Below, one piece after another: positions 37,094 through 45,372 of a DNA stretch of 64,000 nt. The notes below the pieces were generated by a model. It did no database searches. It was not told the origin of the DNA and saw nothing but the letters and a program-made list of their open reading frames with translations. The DNA comes from Nostoc sp. GT001. GTDB lineage: Bacteria > Cyanobacteriota > Cyanobacteriia > Cyanobacteriales > Nostocaceae. Each line of letters starts with the position of its first letter. The stretch's first letter is position 1. The stretch is taken from positions 4,837,765 through 4,901,764 of the forward strand of contig NZ_JAUDRJ010000003.1 of NCBI RefSeq assembly GCF_030382115.1, given 5' to 3'. The position numbers and the translations under genes are program-made.

Positions 37094-38107
37094 ATGAAAG
37101 TTGGCATTCAAAATACAGTAGAAATTTTAGAACAAGTTGACCAATTAGAGTCCACAATAGGTCTTAAAAATGAAGCTTGCCGTTCTAAATTTTTGATTCA
37201 TCCTGACTTCACGTCAAAAGTTTTTTTGTTTTTGCATGGTTTTACAGCAGGTCCTTACCAGTTCGAGCCGCTTGGTAAAGCCTTATTCAACAAGGGATAT
37301 AACGTTTTAATTCCTTTACAACCCGGTCATGGACGCTCAGGTGACTGGAAGTCTCAAAATCCTCCACCGCTGCCAACAGATATTGAGATTTATCAACAAT
37401 TTGTCATCAAATGGTTGCAGATTGCCAAAACGCTAGGGCAACAAGTTGTAATTGGTGGATTATCAACAGGTGGAACTTTAGCTGCTTGGTTAGCTTTAGA
37501 GCATCCTGAAGAGATTGACCGTACTTTATTGTTCACACCTTTTTTAGGTAGCCGCTATTTAGTATTCGATCAACTCATCAAAATTCTGCCAATTTACTTT
37601 GAATGGTTCAACAAAGATGCACCTGGGAATTTTGGTTATAAAGGTTTTCGTCTCAAGGCCTTACGGATATTTCTAGAATTGGGATATCAGGTTTTAGACA
37701 AGGCTCAAGGCTGTGTTTCTGCTCCAATCTTAATGGTATGTAGTGAGGCAGATGGTGCTGTTAATCGCTCGAAACAGCAGGATTTTTTCCGAAGAATACT
37801 TAGGCAGCAACCGAAATCCTGGTATTACTGTTTCGATGATTCGCTTCACATTGAACACCGAATGATGACAAAATTAGAAGACAATGATTATGAAGAACTG
37901 GTAATTATCCTTGCGAAAGCATTTGTTGAGAGTAATTTAACTTGGCTAGAGTTTCAGGAAATGGCAAACCGGATAGCGCAAGGACAAGCTTATGACCAAA
38001 TCATCCGAGAACTCAACTTTGATGAACAAGTTTTTCCACAGCTATCTGCAATGATGACTCAAGGTTTTGGCTGTGAGCATCTTAAATGTATCAATCCAGA
38101 TTTATAA
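37094..38107 (+). CDS. Alpha/beta-hydrolase (esterase/lipase-like)
   Basis: The 337-residue cytosolic protein has an oxyanion-hole strand VFLFLHGFTAGPYQF, the nucleophile elbow GGLSTGG (Gly-x-Ser-x-Gly), an acid in MVCSEADGAVN and the catalytic His in DDSLHIEHR. This resembles carboxylesterase/monoacylglycerol-lipase types. A helical extension of about 70 residues follows the hydrolase fold. There is no signal peptide. The substrate is unknown. A repeat-filled spacer follows. Confidence 0.85.
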   Translation: MKVGIQNTVEILEQVDQLESTIGLKNEACRSKFLIHPDFTSKVFLFLHGFTAGPYQFEPLGKALFNKGYNVLIPLQPGHGRSGDWKSQNPPPLPTDIEIYQQFVIKWLQIAKTLGQQVVIGGLSTGGTLAAWLALEHPEEIDRTLLFTPFLGSRYLVFDQLIKILPIYFEWFNKDAPGNFGYKGFRLKALRIFLELGYQVLDKAQGCVSAPILMVCSEADGAVNRSKQQDFFRRILRQQPKSWYYCFDDSLHIEHRMMTKLEDNDYEELVIILAKAFVESNLTWLEFQEMANRIAQGQAYDQIIRELNFDEQVFPQLSAMMTQGFGCEHLKCINPDL

Positions 38108-38409
38108 TCAGTATCCCAATTTTTAAAAAAGGTCTTGCAAGACGCGATAACTGGGAACATCCCGTTTTGGCAGATCGCCCTGCGCTAAGGCGCACGCTAC
38201 GCGAACAGACTAGAAGTCTGGGGCTATACAAACGAAGTCTGCACAACGACTGGCTCAGTGATCACCTGCGCGGACTCTCTAAAACCCGCGCAGGCGGGTT
38301 TAGTCTGTATAGCCGCGATTTCCAATTGCTTTTTATTACTTAGGATTGTATCCAAAAGCTAAGGCAGCACGTAATCTTATTATATATGTCTAGAGAATAA
38401 AGCTAACTG
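38108..38409. other. Intergenic region with structured repeat
   Basis: The 302-base spacer before the second sensor kinase contains the element at 38222-38314 and a preceding GCCCTGCGCTAAGGCGCACG segment typical of cyanobacterial dispersed repeats. No gene is seen. Confidence 0.5.
38222..38314. repeat. Imperfect cruciform/hairpin repeat
   Basis: The outer arms GGCTATACA (38222-38230) and TGTATAGCC (38306-38314) enclose a perfect inner stem CCTGCGCGG (38265-38273) with CCGCGCAGG (38286-38294). The AAGTCTG/CAGACT motifs are also inverted. This is a non-coding structured repeat. Confidence 0.6.
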
Positions 38410-39876
38410 GTGAGAAAGACAAATTCATCCTTTAAATGCTATCAAAACTTCTTTGGCGTTCGCGCACGTATTTTGAACTGGTATGTAGTCCTGATGGCTT
38501 TGTCTGCCATAGTATCCATTTTGGTAATCCGTCATGCTTTTTTTATCCGTCAAGAAAAACGTATAGAAGACTCTCTAATCCAAGAATTAAAAGAATTTCA
38601 AAAAGTTGTTCAAGGAACAAACCCCGCTACAGGTAAACCATTTGGAGATGATGTGATTTCTATCTTTGATAAATACGTGGCTCGTAACTTTCCTGACGAA
38701 AACGAGTATTTCATTGCGCTCTTAAATGGTAAATTTTATAAATCAGACCCTAAAGTTATTCCAAAATCTATATATCCAGATACAGGATTATTAAACTATT
38801 GGGCACAGCTGACCCAGCCCAAGCAAGGCAAACACATCACTTCATCTGGTACTCTTATCTACTATGTAGCTGAACCAGTAATCAAGGAAAAAAACCGTGG
38901 GGTAATGGTAGTAGTTCATTCTACTGCCCTTGAGAATCAAGAAGTAAATGAGGCAATTATGATCGTTACTCAGGTAACTATAGCCGTACTGTTTGCAGCT
39001 TCGTTGTTAGCTTGGGTAGTAGCTGGAAGAGTACTTTCCCCTCTACGTTTACTGACTGAAACAGCTCGCTCGATTACTGAATCTGACTTCAGTCGACGCA
39101 TTCCTGTACAAGGGTCAGACGAAATTGCTGAACTCACTGTTACCTTTAATGACATGGTGCAACGGCTTGAAGCCGCTTTCTCTAGTCAAAGAGACTTCAT
39201 CAGCGATGCCAGCCATGAACTACGAACGCCAATTACTATTATCCGGGGTCATCTAGAACTATTGGGTGTAGGTGATGACCCCAAAGAGCGACGAGAAACA
39301 CTAGAATTAGTCACCGACGAACTAGATCGGATGAATCGTTTTGTCGATGATCTATTGTTACTAGCTAAGGCAGAGCAACCAGATTTTTTAAACTTAGAAA
39401 CTGTAGAAATTGGTTCGTTAACTGAAGAACTATACGCCAAAGTTAAAGCTTTAGGCGTTCGAGACTGGCGGTTGGAGGCAAAAGCTTCAGGTTGCATTGT
39501 AGCTGATCGACAACGGCTGACGCAGGCAATTATGAATTTAACTGTAAATGCCACTCAGCATACTCAGGAGGTAGATGTAATTGCACTGGGTTCATCCCTG
39601 AAAAAAGGTCGGGTGCGTTTATGGGTACGTGACACTGGTAACGGCATCAACCCTAACGACCAAAAACGGATTTTTCAGCGCTTTGCGCGTGGATCTAACG
39701 GTCGCCGTTCTGATGGTGCTGGTTTGGGATTGGCAATTGTTCAGGCCATAGCCTTTGCTCACGGAGGAACGGTCAAAGTCTTTAGTCGTAAGATGGGTGG
39801 AGCGACTTTTACTCTAATCCTTCCCTTAGAACCGCCACAGGAAGTATTTTTACATGAAAAGAATTCTGATTGCTGA
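38410..39876 (+). CDS. Sensor histidine kinase (two-TM, HAMP, HisKA, HATPase)
   Basis: The 488-residue protein starts at GTG 38410 with a weak ribosome binding site. It has TM1 at about 24-46, an extracytoplasmic sensor of about 135 residues, TM2 at about 185-207, HAMP (RVLSPLRLLTETARSITE), HisKA with H269 in ASHELRTPIT, and HATPase (NLTVNATQHT, DTGNGINP, GAGLGLAIV). The 3' end overlaps the response-regulator gene by 23 bases, so the two form a co-translated two-component pair. The stimulus is unknown. Confidence 0.93.
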   Translation: MRKTNSSFKCYQNFFGVRARILNWYVVLMALSAIVSILVIRHAFFIRQEKRIEDSLIQELKEFQKVVQGTNPATGKPFGDDVISIFDKYVARNFPDENEYFIALLNGKFYKSDPKVIPKSIYPDTGLLNYWAQLTQPKQGKHITSSGTLIYYVAEPVIKEKNRGVMVVVHSTALENQEVNEAIMIVTQVTIAVLFAASLLAWVVAGRVLSPLRLLTETARSITESDFSRRIPVQGSDEIAELTVTFNDMVQRLEAAFSSQRDFISDASHELRTPITIIRGHLELLGVGDDPKERRETLELVTDELDRMNRFVDDLLLLAKAEQPDFLNLETVEIGSLTEELYAKVKALGVRDWRLEAKASGCIVADRQRLTQAIMNLTVNATQHTQEVDVIALGSSLKKGRVRLWVRDTGNGINPNDQKRIFQRFARGSNGRRSDGAGLGLAIVQAIAFAHGGTVKVFSRKMGGATFTLILPLEPPQEVFLHEKNSDC

Positions 39877-40522
39877 AGATGAATCTCGCATTGCTAGCTT
39901 TTTACAGAAAGGTTTTAAGGCTAATGGCTTTACTACCTATGTAGTCGAAGACGGTGAGAAAGCTATTGTTATGGCTAACAGCAATAATTTTGACCTGCTT
40001 ATCCTTGATATTGGTCTTCCTGAAAAGGATGGCTGGACTGTTTTAGAAGAATTGCGCGGACAAGGGCAGCAGTTGCCTATTATCATTCTCACTGTTCATG
40101 ACAATGTGAAGGATAAAGTCAACGGTTTTGAAAGAGGAGCTGATGACTACGTTACTAAACCATTTCGATTTGAAGAACTTTTAGCTAGGGTGCGTGCGCG
40201 GTTGCGCGATCGCCACTCACCCAACGGCGAAGATGAGATGATACTCAGCACAGGTAATGTTGTTTTTGACCTCCGTACTCGTAAAGTCAAAGTAGGCGAT
40301 CGCATAATCGAATTATCTGCTCGTGAATTTACCTTAACTGAAACTTTTTTACGTCATCCTGGACAAGTCCTCAGCCGGGAACAACTCCTGAGCCATGTCT
40401 GGGGTTATGACCATGACCCTGGCAATAACATAGTTGATGTCTATGTGGGTTATCTCCGCAAGAAGCTAGGCAACAAGTTTATTGAAACAGTTAGAGGCAT
40501 GGGTTATCGACTGGGATTATGA
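39854..40522 (+). CDS. OmpR-family response regulator
   Basis: The 222-residue protein has a receiver domain (AEDESR, acceptor D52 in LILDIGLPEKDG, TVHD, VTKPFR) and a winged-helix output domain (LSAREFTLTETFLRHPGQ, VWGYDH, IETVRGMGYRLGL). It starts inside the end of the kinase gene (23-base overlap). It is predicted to be phosphorylated by that kinase and to regulate transcription. Targets are unknown, although the 40839-46770 gene block starts 316 bases downstream. Confidence 0.93.
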   Translation: MKRILIAEDESRIASFLQKGFKANGFTTYVVEDGEKAIVMANSNNFDLLILDIGLPEKDGWTVLEELRGQGQQLPIIILTVHDNVKDKVNGFERGADDYVTKPFRFEELLARVRARLRDRHSPNGEDEMILSTGNVVFDLRTRKVKVGDRIIELSAREFTLTETFLRHPGQVLSREQLLSHVWGYDHDPGNNIVDVYVGYLRKKLGNKFIETVRGMGYRLGL

Positions 40523-40838
40523 GAATTTTCTCATGTTTTTCTTAATTTCAACTTATTTTGATGTGGGAAGCTAAATAATAGCAATCAGACAAATATTTGT
40601 TTGCTTATTCAAATTTAAATTGTCTATTACTAAAGGCATACTTCTTTAGGAATAGAATAAAAATAAAGAGGGATCAGAGAAAATGCTGAAAGTTTAGAAA
40701 TAAAAATTGAATCTATGAAGATGAAGAAATTCCCACTAATTTTTCTTTTTTATCCTTCATAGTTCAGAGTTTTTGTGATTAAAATCCATGAAAATTCTGA
40801 TTCAAGAAAAATTTTCCAGCATTTGAGGAGCCAATTCA
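40523..40838. other. Intergenic region before the ATPase/exporter block
   Basis: This 316-base AT-rich spacer probably holds the promoter for the five-gene block. I see no strong hairpin and no gene. GAGGAG stands just before the ATG at 40839. Confidence 0.45.
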
Positions 40839-41945
40839 ATGAATATTTTAGTATTAGAATCTGATAGACTTGCTCAAGCGAAAATGGCGTACACCACGCG
40901 TCACGTAGATGTAGATGCGATCGCTACACTGATTACCGGAGACATAAAGCCTGAATGTGGTGATTTAGTATTGGCAAGAGTAGACGAAACAGGACAGCAC
41001 GAGCGTCTCGAACTCTGCGATAGTCGCAAAGCCATCATGTTTCCCGGTGACGAAATAATAATTTGTTACGGGAATCGTTACGCCCCAGATCAATTTGAAG
41101 CGGAGATTCCCGAAGATTTGTCACCATGCAATCTCGCAGCAGCAGGTGGCATAGCAGCAAAAGTTTTATCCCAGCACGTCAAAATGAAACCACCCACAGC
41201 CATTACTCCTATTGGCTTACTGGGCGATCAACAAGGAAAACGGATCAACATTGCAGATTGGGCTTTACCACCAACTAGCTATATCGGCCAGCGCCCTTGC
41301 ACAATTGCTGTTGTCGGTACATCGATGAACTCAGGTAAAACTACCACAGCAGCCAACCTGATTAGGGGCTTAGTTAATGCAGGTATGAAAGTAGGAGCCG
41401 CCAAAATTACTGGCACTGGCGCGGGTGGAGACATTTGGCTGATGCGCGATGCCGGAGCTAGCTTAGTTTTAGATTTCACCCATGCCGGGTTTCCCTCCAC
41501 TTACCGAGCTACCCCTGAACAAGTCGAAGGAATTCTAGATACTCTAACTAATTATCTAGGAGCAGAGGGTGTAGATGCGATCGTACTAGAGGTAGCAGAT
41601 GGATTGTATCAAGAAGAAACATCAGCATTAGTTTCTTCTGTTGCCTTCCGCGAGGCTATTGATGGTGTTTTGTTTGCCACTGGTGGCGCTCTGGGAGCAG
41701 CCGCAGGCATAGAATGGTTGCAAAGCTTTAATCTGCCCGTCTTAGCAGTTAGTGGCTTGGTAACTGCATCTCCGTTAGCTGCACGTGAAACTGAAAAAGC
41801 CACAAATTTACCGATTTTCGATATCCAAATGCTGCGCGAACAAGCGACAGATTTATTAGAAAGTATAAAAGCAGCAAAAATAGTTCTTCCATCTCCTCGC
41901 CCTCTTCCCGATTTAATGCTGACTCAGCAGGTGAGTACCAACTAA
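40839..41945 (+). CDS. P-loop NTPase of unknown function (DUF1611-like C-terminal half)
   Basis: The 368-residue soluble protein has an N-terminal domain of about 145 residues (including FPGDEIIICYGNRYAPDQFE). A P-loop domain follows with Walker A GTSMNSGKTT (160-169), AGMKVGAAKITGTGAGGD and VDAIVLEVADGLYQEET (Walker-B-like). This looks like the nucleotide-binding half found in DUF1611/MobB-like proteins. The assignment is tentative. GAGGAG precedes the ATG. The ABC exporter gene starts 13 bases after the stop, so the two are almost certainly co-transcribed. The reaction is unknown; it may provide a modifying or ligating step coupled to export. Confidence 0.7.
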   Translation: MNILVLESDRLAQAKMAYTTRHVDVDAIATLITGDIKPECGDLVLARVDETGQHERLELCDSRKAIMFPGDEIIICYGNRYAPDQFEAEIPEDLSPCNLAAAGGIAAKVLSQHVKMKPPTAITPIGLLGDQQGKRINIADWALPPTSYIGQRPCTIAVVGTSMNSGKTTTAANLIRGLVNAGMKVGAAKITGTGAGGDIWLMRDAGASLVLDFTHAGFPSTYRATPEQVEGILDTLTNYLGAEGVDAIVLEVADGLYQEETSALVSSVAFREAIDGVLFATGGALGAAAGIEWLQSFNLPVLAVSGLVTASPLAARETEKATNLPIFDIQMLREQATDLLESIKAAKIVLPSPRPLPDLMLTQQVSTN

Positions 41946-41958
41946 TTGCTACGGAGAT

Positions 41959-43677
41959 ATGATGCAGATTCCTCGTGCAATTAGTGGCAACCGTCGCTGG
42001 TTCCTTACCCGCTTGGTAATTAACGGTTTTTGTCAGGCTGCTGCTACTGTTGCAAATGCTTTGCTAGTAGAGATGGCATTTGACGAGTTGATTACAACTG
42101 TCAATCCTGGTTTAAATAACAAACTGCTGTGGCAGATTGGGTTGGGTTTGGCAGCAGCAGCAATTGTCACAGCCTTACTTCGGGTACTAGAACGAGCTGA
42201 TGCTGAACGGATCGGTCAAGATTACGCCTACGAAATGCGGATGATTTTATACGAGCGTTTAATGAGCCTTGCGCCTCGCGCTCTCCAAAATCGCAGTCAG
42301 GGAGGAGTCATGCTCCGCTTCGTGGGCGATTTGACTGCTCTACGTCAGTGGGTAAGCTTAGGTTTGGCGCGATTAACTGTAGCTATGACTACAACTGTGG
42401 TCTCTTTAGCAGCTTTATCGATTGTCAGTACTCCTTTAGCTTTGACTGTTGGCTTAGTTTTGGCAATTGGTGGCTTAAGTTCCCTGAAGTTGGGTAAACG
42501 AATGCAGTTAGTTGCTCAAGAGTCTAGGCGGCGGTTGAGTAACCTAGCGGCAAATATTAATGAAAAAGTAGCGTCTATTGCTGTAGTGCAAGTTTTTGGG
42601 CAGTCGCAACGGGAGAAAAAGCGCATTGCTCGCCAGAGTCGGCGTTTAGAGAAGGCAATGGTAGATCGGGCAATGGTAGCTGGTCAATTGCGGGGAATTA
42701 CAGAAGGAACCGCCGCGATCGCTTCTGGTGCAGCTTTGGTTGTGGGGGCGCTGGAAGTCTCTGCTGGGCGCACTTCTGTCGGCGTAGTCGTAGCGGCAAT
42801 GACCATTGTCGGGCTTTTAGTTCCTCCACTGCGAGACTTGGGCCGAGTACAGGAATACTGGCACAACTCACGGGTAGCACTGCAAAAGGTTAAACAGTTT
42901 CTGGACACTCCTTCTTTAGTCACCCAAAAGGCAAATGCTCCGAAACTCAAATTAGGGAACGGACTTTTAGAATTTGATGATGTCAGCTTAGAGGGGTCAT
43001 TGCACAAAGTAAGTGCGATCGCCCAACCAGGTCAAATTGTTGCGTTAGTGGGGCCGAATGGCGCTGGCAAGTCCACCTTAATTTCTCTAGCCGCACGTCT
43101 GATTGACCCCGATGAAGGTGTGATTCGCTTGGATGGGCAGGATTTATCACAACACAGCCTACAATCAGTCCGCCGAGCAATTGGCATGGCTGGCCCAGAT
43201 TTACCCTTACTGCGGGGAACTGTTGCTAAAAATCTCCGCTATCGCTGGCGCAATGCTCCCATTGAAGAAATTACCAGAGTTTGGCAACTTTGCGGCATTG
43301 ATCAAGTGCTGGCAGAACTATCCCAAGGTGAGGAAACCAAAGTCTCTGAAGGTGGAAAGAGTTTATCAGCTGGACAACGCCAACGCATCGCACTAGCACG
43401 GGCAATTTTAGGCAATCCAGCACTATTACTGCTTGATGAAGTAGATGCTAATTTAGATGCCCAAGCTACAGCCATTGTAGACCGCGTACTAGCGGAACAC
43501 AAAGGCACAGTATTAATTATCACCCACCGCAAAGAGCGTCTTCTCTGTGCCGATGTAATTTGGTACTTAGAAAATGGACGGTTGATTGAAACAGGTTCAC
43601 CAGAAGTGCTGCTCAACAGTGATAGTCTCACCGCACGGTTGTTTCAAGACAGCGAAGAAAAAGTTTTGTCTGCTTAA
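41959..43677 (+). CDS. ABC exporter, fused membrane and ATP-binding domains
   Basis: The 572-residue half-transporter has a six-helix type I exporter domain (about 1-310) and an ATPase domain: Walker A GPNGAGKST (365-373), signature LSAGQRQR (Ala replacing the usual Gly), Walker B ALLLLDEVDA and H-loop THR. There is no N-terminal C39 peptidase domain, so any leader removal must be done elsewhere. ATGATG gives two possible starts; GGAG at 41953-41956 is better spaced for the second (41962). It is presumably a homodimer exporting a product to the periplasm. It lies between the P-loop NTPase and a 22-codon ORF. Confidence 0.9.
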   Translation: MMQIPRAISGNRRWFLTRLVINGFCQAAATVANALLVEMAFDELITTVNPGLNNKLLWQIGLGLAAAAIVTALLRVLERADAERIGQDYAYEMRMILYERLMSLAPRALQNRSQGGVMLRFVGDLTALRQWVSLGLARLTVAMTTTVVSLAALSIVSTPLALTVGLVLAIGGLSSLKLGKRMQLVAQESRRRLSNLAANINEKVASIAVVQVFGQSQREKKRIARQSRRLEKAMVDRAMVAGQLRGITEGTAAIASGAALVVGALEVSAGRTSVGVVVAAMTIVGLLVPPLRDLGRVQEYWHNSRVALQKVKQFLDTPSLVTQKANAPKLKLGNGLLEFDDVSLEGSLHKVSAIAQPGQIVALVGPNGAGKSTLISLAARLIDPDEGVIRLDGQDLSQHSLQSVRRAIGMAGPDLPLLRGTVAKNLRYRWRNAPIEEITRVWQLCGIDQVLAELSQGEETKVSEGGKSLSAGQRQRIALARAILGNPALLLLDEVDANLDAQATAIVDRVLAEHKGTVLIITHRKERLLCADVIWYLENGRLIETGSPEVLLNSDSLTARLFQDSEEKVLSA

Positions 43678-43719
43678 AAATTTACAAAACAAATAAATCA
43701 GTTTAGTGAGGAGAAAACC

Positions 43720-43788
43720 ATGAAAAAGATTGTAATTTCACAATTTACCGCAGTTCTATGTCAGGACAACAATCCGCCCCCTACCTAG
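43720..43788 (+). CDS. Putative 22-residue peptide (MKKIVISQFTAVLCQDNNPP...)
   Basis: This short ORF has a strong ribosome binding site (GAGGAG at 43708-43713, six bases before the ATG). It lies 42 bases after the exporter stop and ahead of the porin gene. The peptide begins MKKIVISQFTAVLC and ends QDNNPPPT. The first half is basic-hydrophobic; the second is short, Cys-containing, polar and proline-rich. It could be a precursor of an exported peptide, a translational leader for the porin gene, or chance. No core or leader motif of a known RiPP family is recognisable. Confidence 0.4.
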   Translation: MKKIVISQFTAVLCQDNNPPPT

Positions 43789-43836
43789 TGGTAATAATAT
43801 CGCCAAGCAAAAACAAGGTCAGTGCGTGAATTTGTA

Positions 43837-45363
43837 ATGTCCAAAGTTTTTAAGCTAGGTTCAGTAGTTTTAGCTGTCAGTCTCGTGCTAACAGGAAAGG
43901 CTTTTGCTGTCACAGAACAACAAAATTCTTCCTTAGCCCAGATGACCAGCTTTTCTCAGTTAGCAGATATCAAACCTACGGACTGGGAATTTCCAGCTTT
44001 GCAATCTTTAGTAAAACGCTATGGTTGCAAAGCTGATTTTAGTCCCTATGAAGGCGAGCGAGTTCTCACTCGTTCCGAATTTGCAATAAGTTTGAATGCT
44101 TGTTTGCTCAGTATAAATCAACTTATAGCCGCAGGTAGTAATCACTTGGTAAATCAAGATGATTTATCTAGCTTGCGGCGGTTACAAACGGAATTTGCTG
44201 GCGAGTTAAATAGCTTACAGGCACGAGTTGACAATTTGGAGGTGGAGACAACTCAATTACAAGCACAGCAGTTTTCCATAACCACCAAGTTGAGCGGAGA
44301 AGCGATATTTGCGATCGCAGGCTTCACTGGCACAAATAAAGCTGATGATAGAGATGAACCCATCAACGATAATATCTTTGTTGGTAGTCGAGTACGTTTG
44401 AATTTTGATACAAGTTTCACAGGTGAAGACCGTCTGAGAGTTCGTTTGCAAGCTACAAATACTTCTTCACTCGATAGAGTTACAGGTACTGCAATGGCTC
44501 GTTTGGGGTTTGATGGAGATAGTAATAATGAATTAGAAATCAGTCGCTTAGAATATCGCTTCCCAATTAGCAAACAAGCAAGAGGTTATGTTGAGGCGAC
44601 AGCTGGTGAACTCAATGATTTTACTGATATTCTCAATCCCTTTTTTAGCAGTAGTAGTAGTGGTGCAATCTCGCGTTTCGGGCGACGTAACCCGATCTAC
44701 CGTCAAGGTTTTGGTACAGGAGTAGGAATTAATTACGAATTTAGCGATGCTGTAAGTTTGAGTGTAGGTTATATTGCTGATCGTGCTAACGATCCTGAAG
44801 TGGGAATTAGTGAAAGTCCTTACGGTGCAATTGCACAGTTGACCTTGGAACCGATAAAAAATGCGGAAATTGGTTTAACTTATGTGCGCTCATACAACAA
44901 TATCAACACGGGGACTGGAAGCGAACTTGCTAACGAACCCTTTGATAATGATAGCGATCGCATCACAGCCAATTCTTATGGAGTCCAAGGAAGTTGGCGA
45001 TTGAATCGTCATTTTAATCTTGGGGGTTGGGTCGGTTTTACACAAGCTACAGCCGAAGATTTATCAAGCAAACCAACAGCAGATATTTTTAACTATGCAA
45101 TAACCCTTGCCTTTCCTGATGCAGGGAAAGATGGTGATTTAGCTGGCATTGTTATTGGTCAACCGCCGAAAGTTATTAGCAACGAATACGGCAGAGAGTT
45201 TACAGACGAAGCTAATTCTTGGCATTTAGAACTGTTTTACCGTTTTCCAGCTACCGACAATATTGCTATTACCCCTAGTTTATTAGTAATTACCAATCCA
45301 GAACACAAATACAATAGCGACACGATTTATATAGGAACTGTTAGAACTACTTTTTCTTTCTAG
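43837..45363 (+). CDS. SLH/OprB-type cyanobacterial outer-membrane porin
   Basis: I take the ATG at 43837 (MSKVFKLGSVVLAVSLVLTG, a good signal peptide); an in-frame GTG at 43822 is an alternative. The product is about 508 residues. An N-terminal SLH domain (SFSQLADIKPTDWEFPALQS, YEGERVLTRSEFAISLNACL) is followed by a coiled coil (about 115-145) and an OprB-like barrel of about 360 residues that ends in Phe (TVRTTFSF). Family porins tether the outer membrane to peptidoglycan and pass small solutes and ions; some are called iron-uptake porins. Its place between the exporter and a peptidase suggests a dedicated outer-membrane exit or entry path. Confidence 0.9.
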   Translation: MSKVFKLGSVVLAVSLVLTGKAFAVTEQQNSSLAQMTSFSQLADIKPTDWEFPALQSLVKRYGCKADFSPYEGERVLTRSEFAISLNACLLSINQLIAAGSNHLVNQDDLSSLRRLQTEFAGELNSLQARVDNLEVETTQLQAQQFSITTKLSGEAIFAIAGFTGTNKADDRDEPINDNIFVGSRVRLNFDTSFTGEDRLRVRLQATNTSSLDRVTGTAMARLGFDGDSNNELEISRLEYRFPISKQARGYVEATAGELNDFTDILNPFFSSSSSGAISRFGRRNPIYRQGFGTGVGINYEFSDAVSLSVGYIADRANDPEVGISESPYGAIAQLTLEPIKNAEIGLTYVRSYNNINTGTGSELANEPFDNDSDRITANSYGVQGSWRLNRHFNLGGWVGFTQATAEDLSSKPTADIFNYAITLAFPDAGKDGDLAGIVIGQPPKVISNEYGREFTDEANSWHLELFYRFPATDNIAITPSLLVITNPEHKYNSDTIYIGTVRTTFSF

Positions 45364-45372
45364 GTACGGACT

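Noticed and set aside
38086..38343. 85-codon plus-strand frame after the hydrolase gene
   Set aside because: It lies in the structured repeat and overlaps the hydrolase 3' end; composition is repeat-derived.
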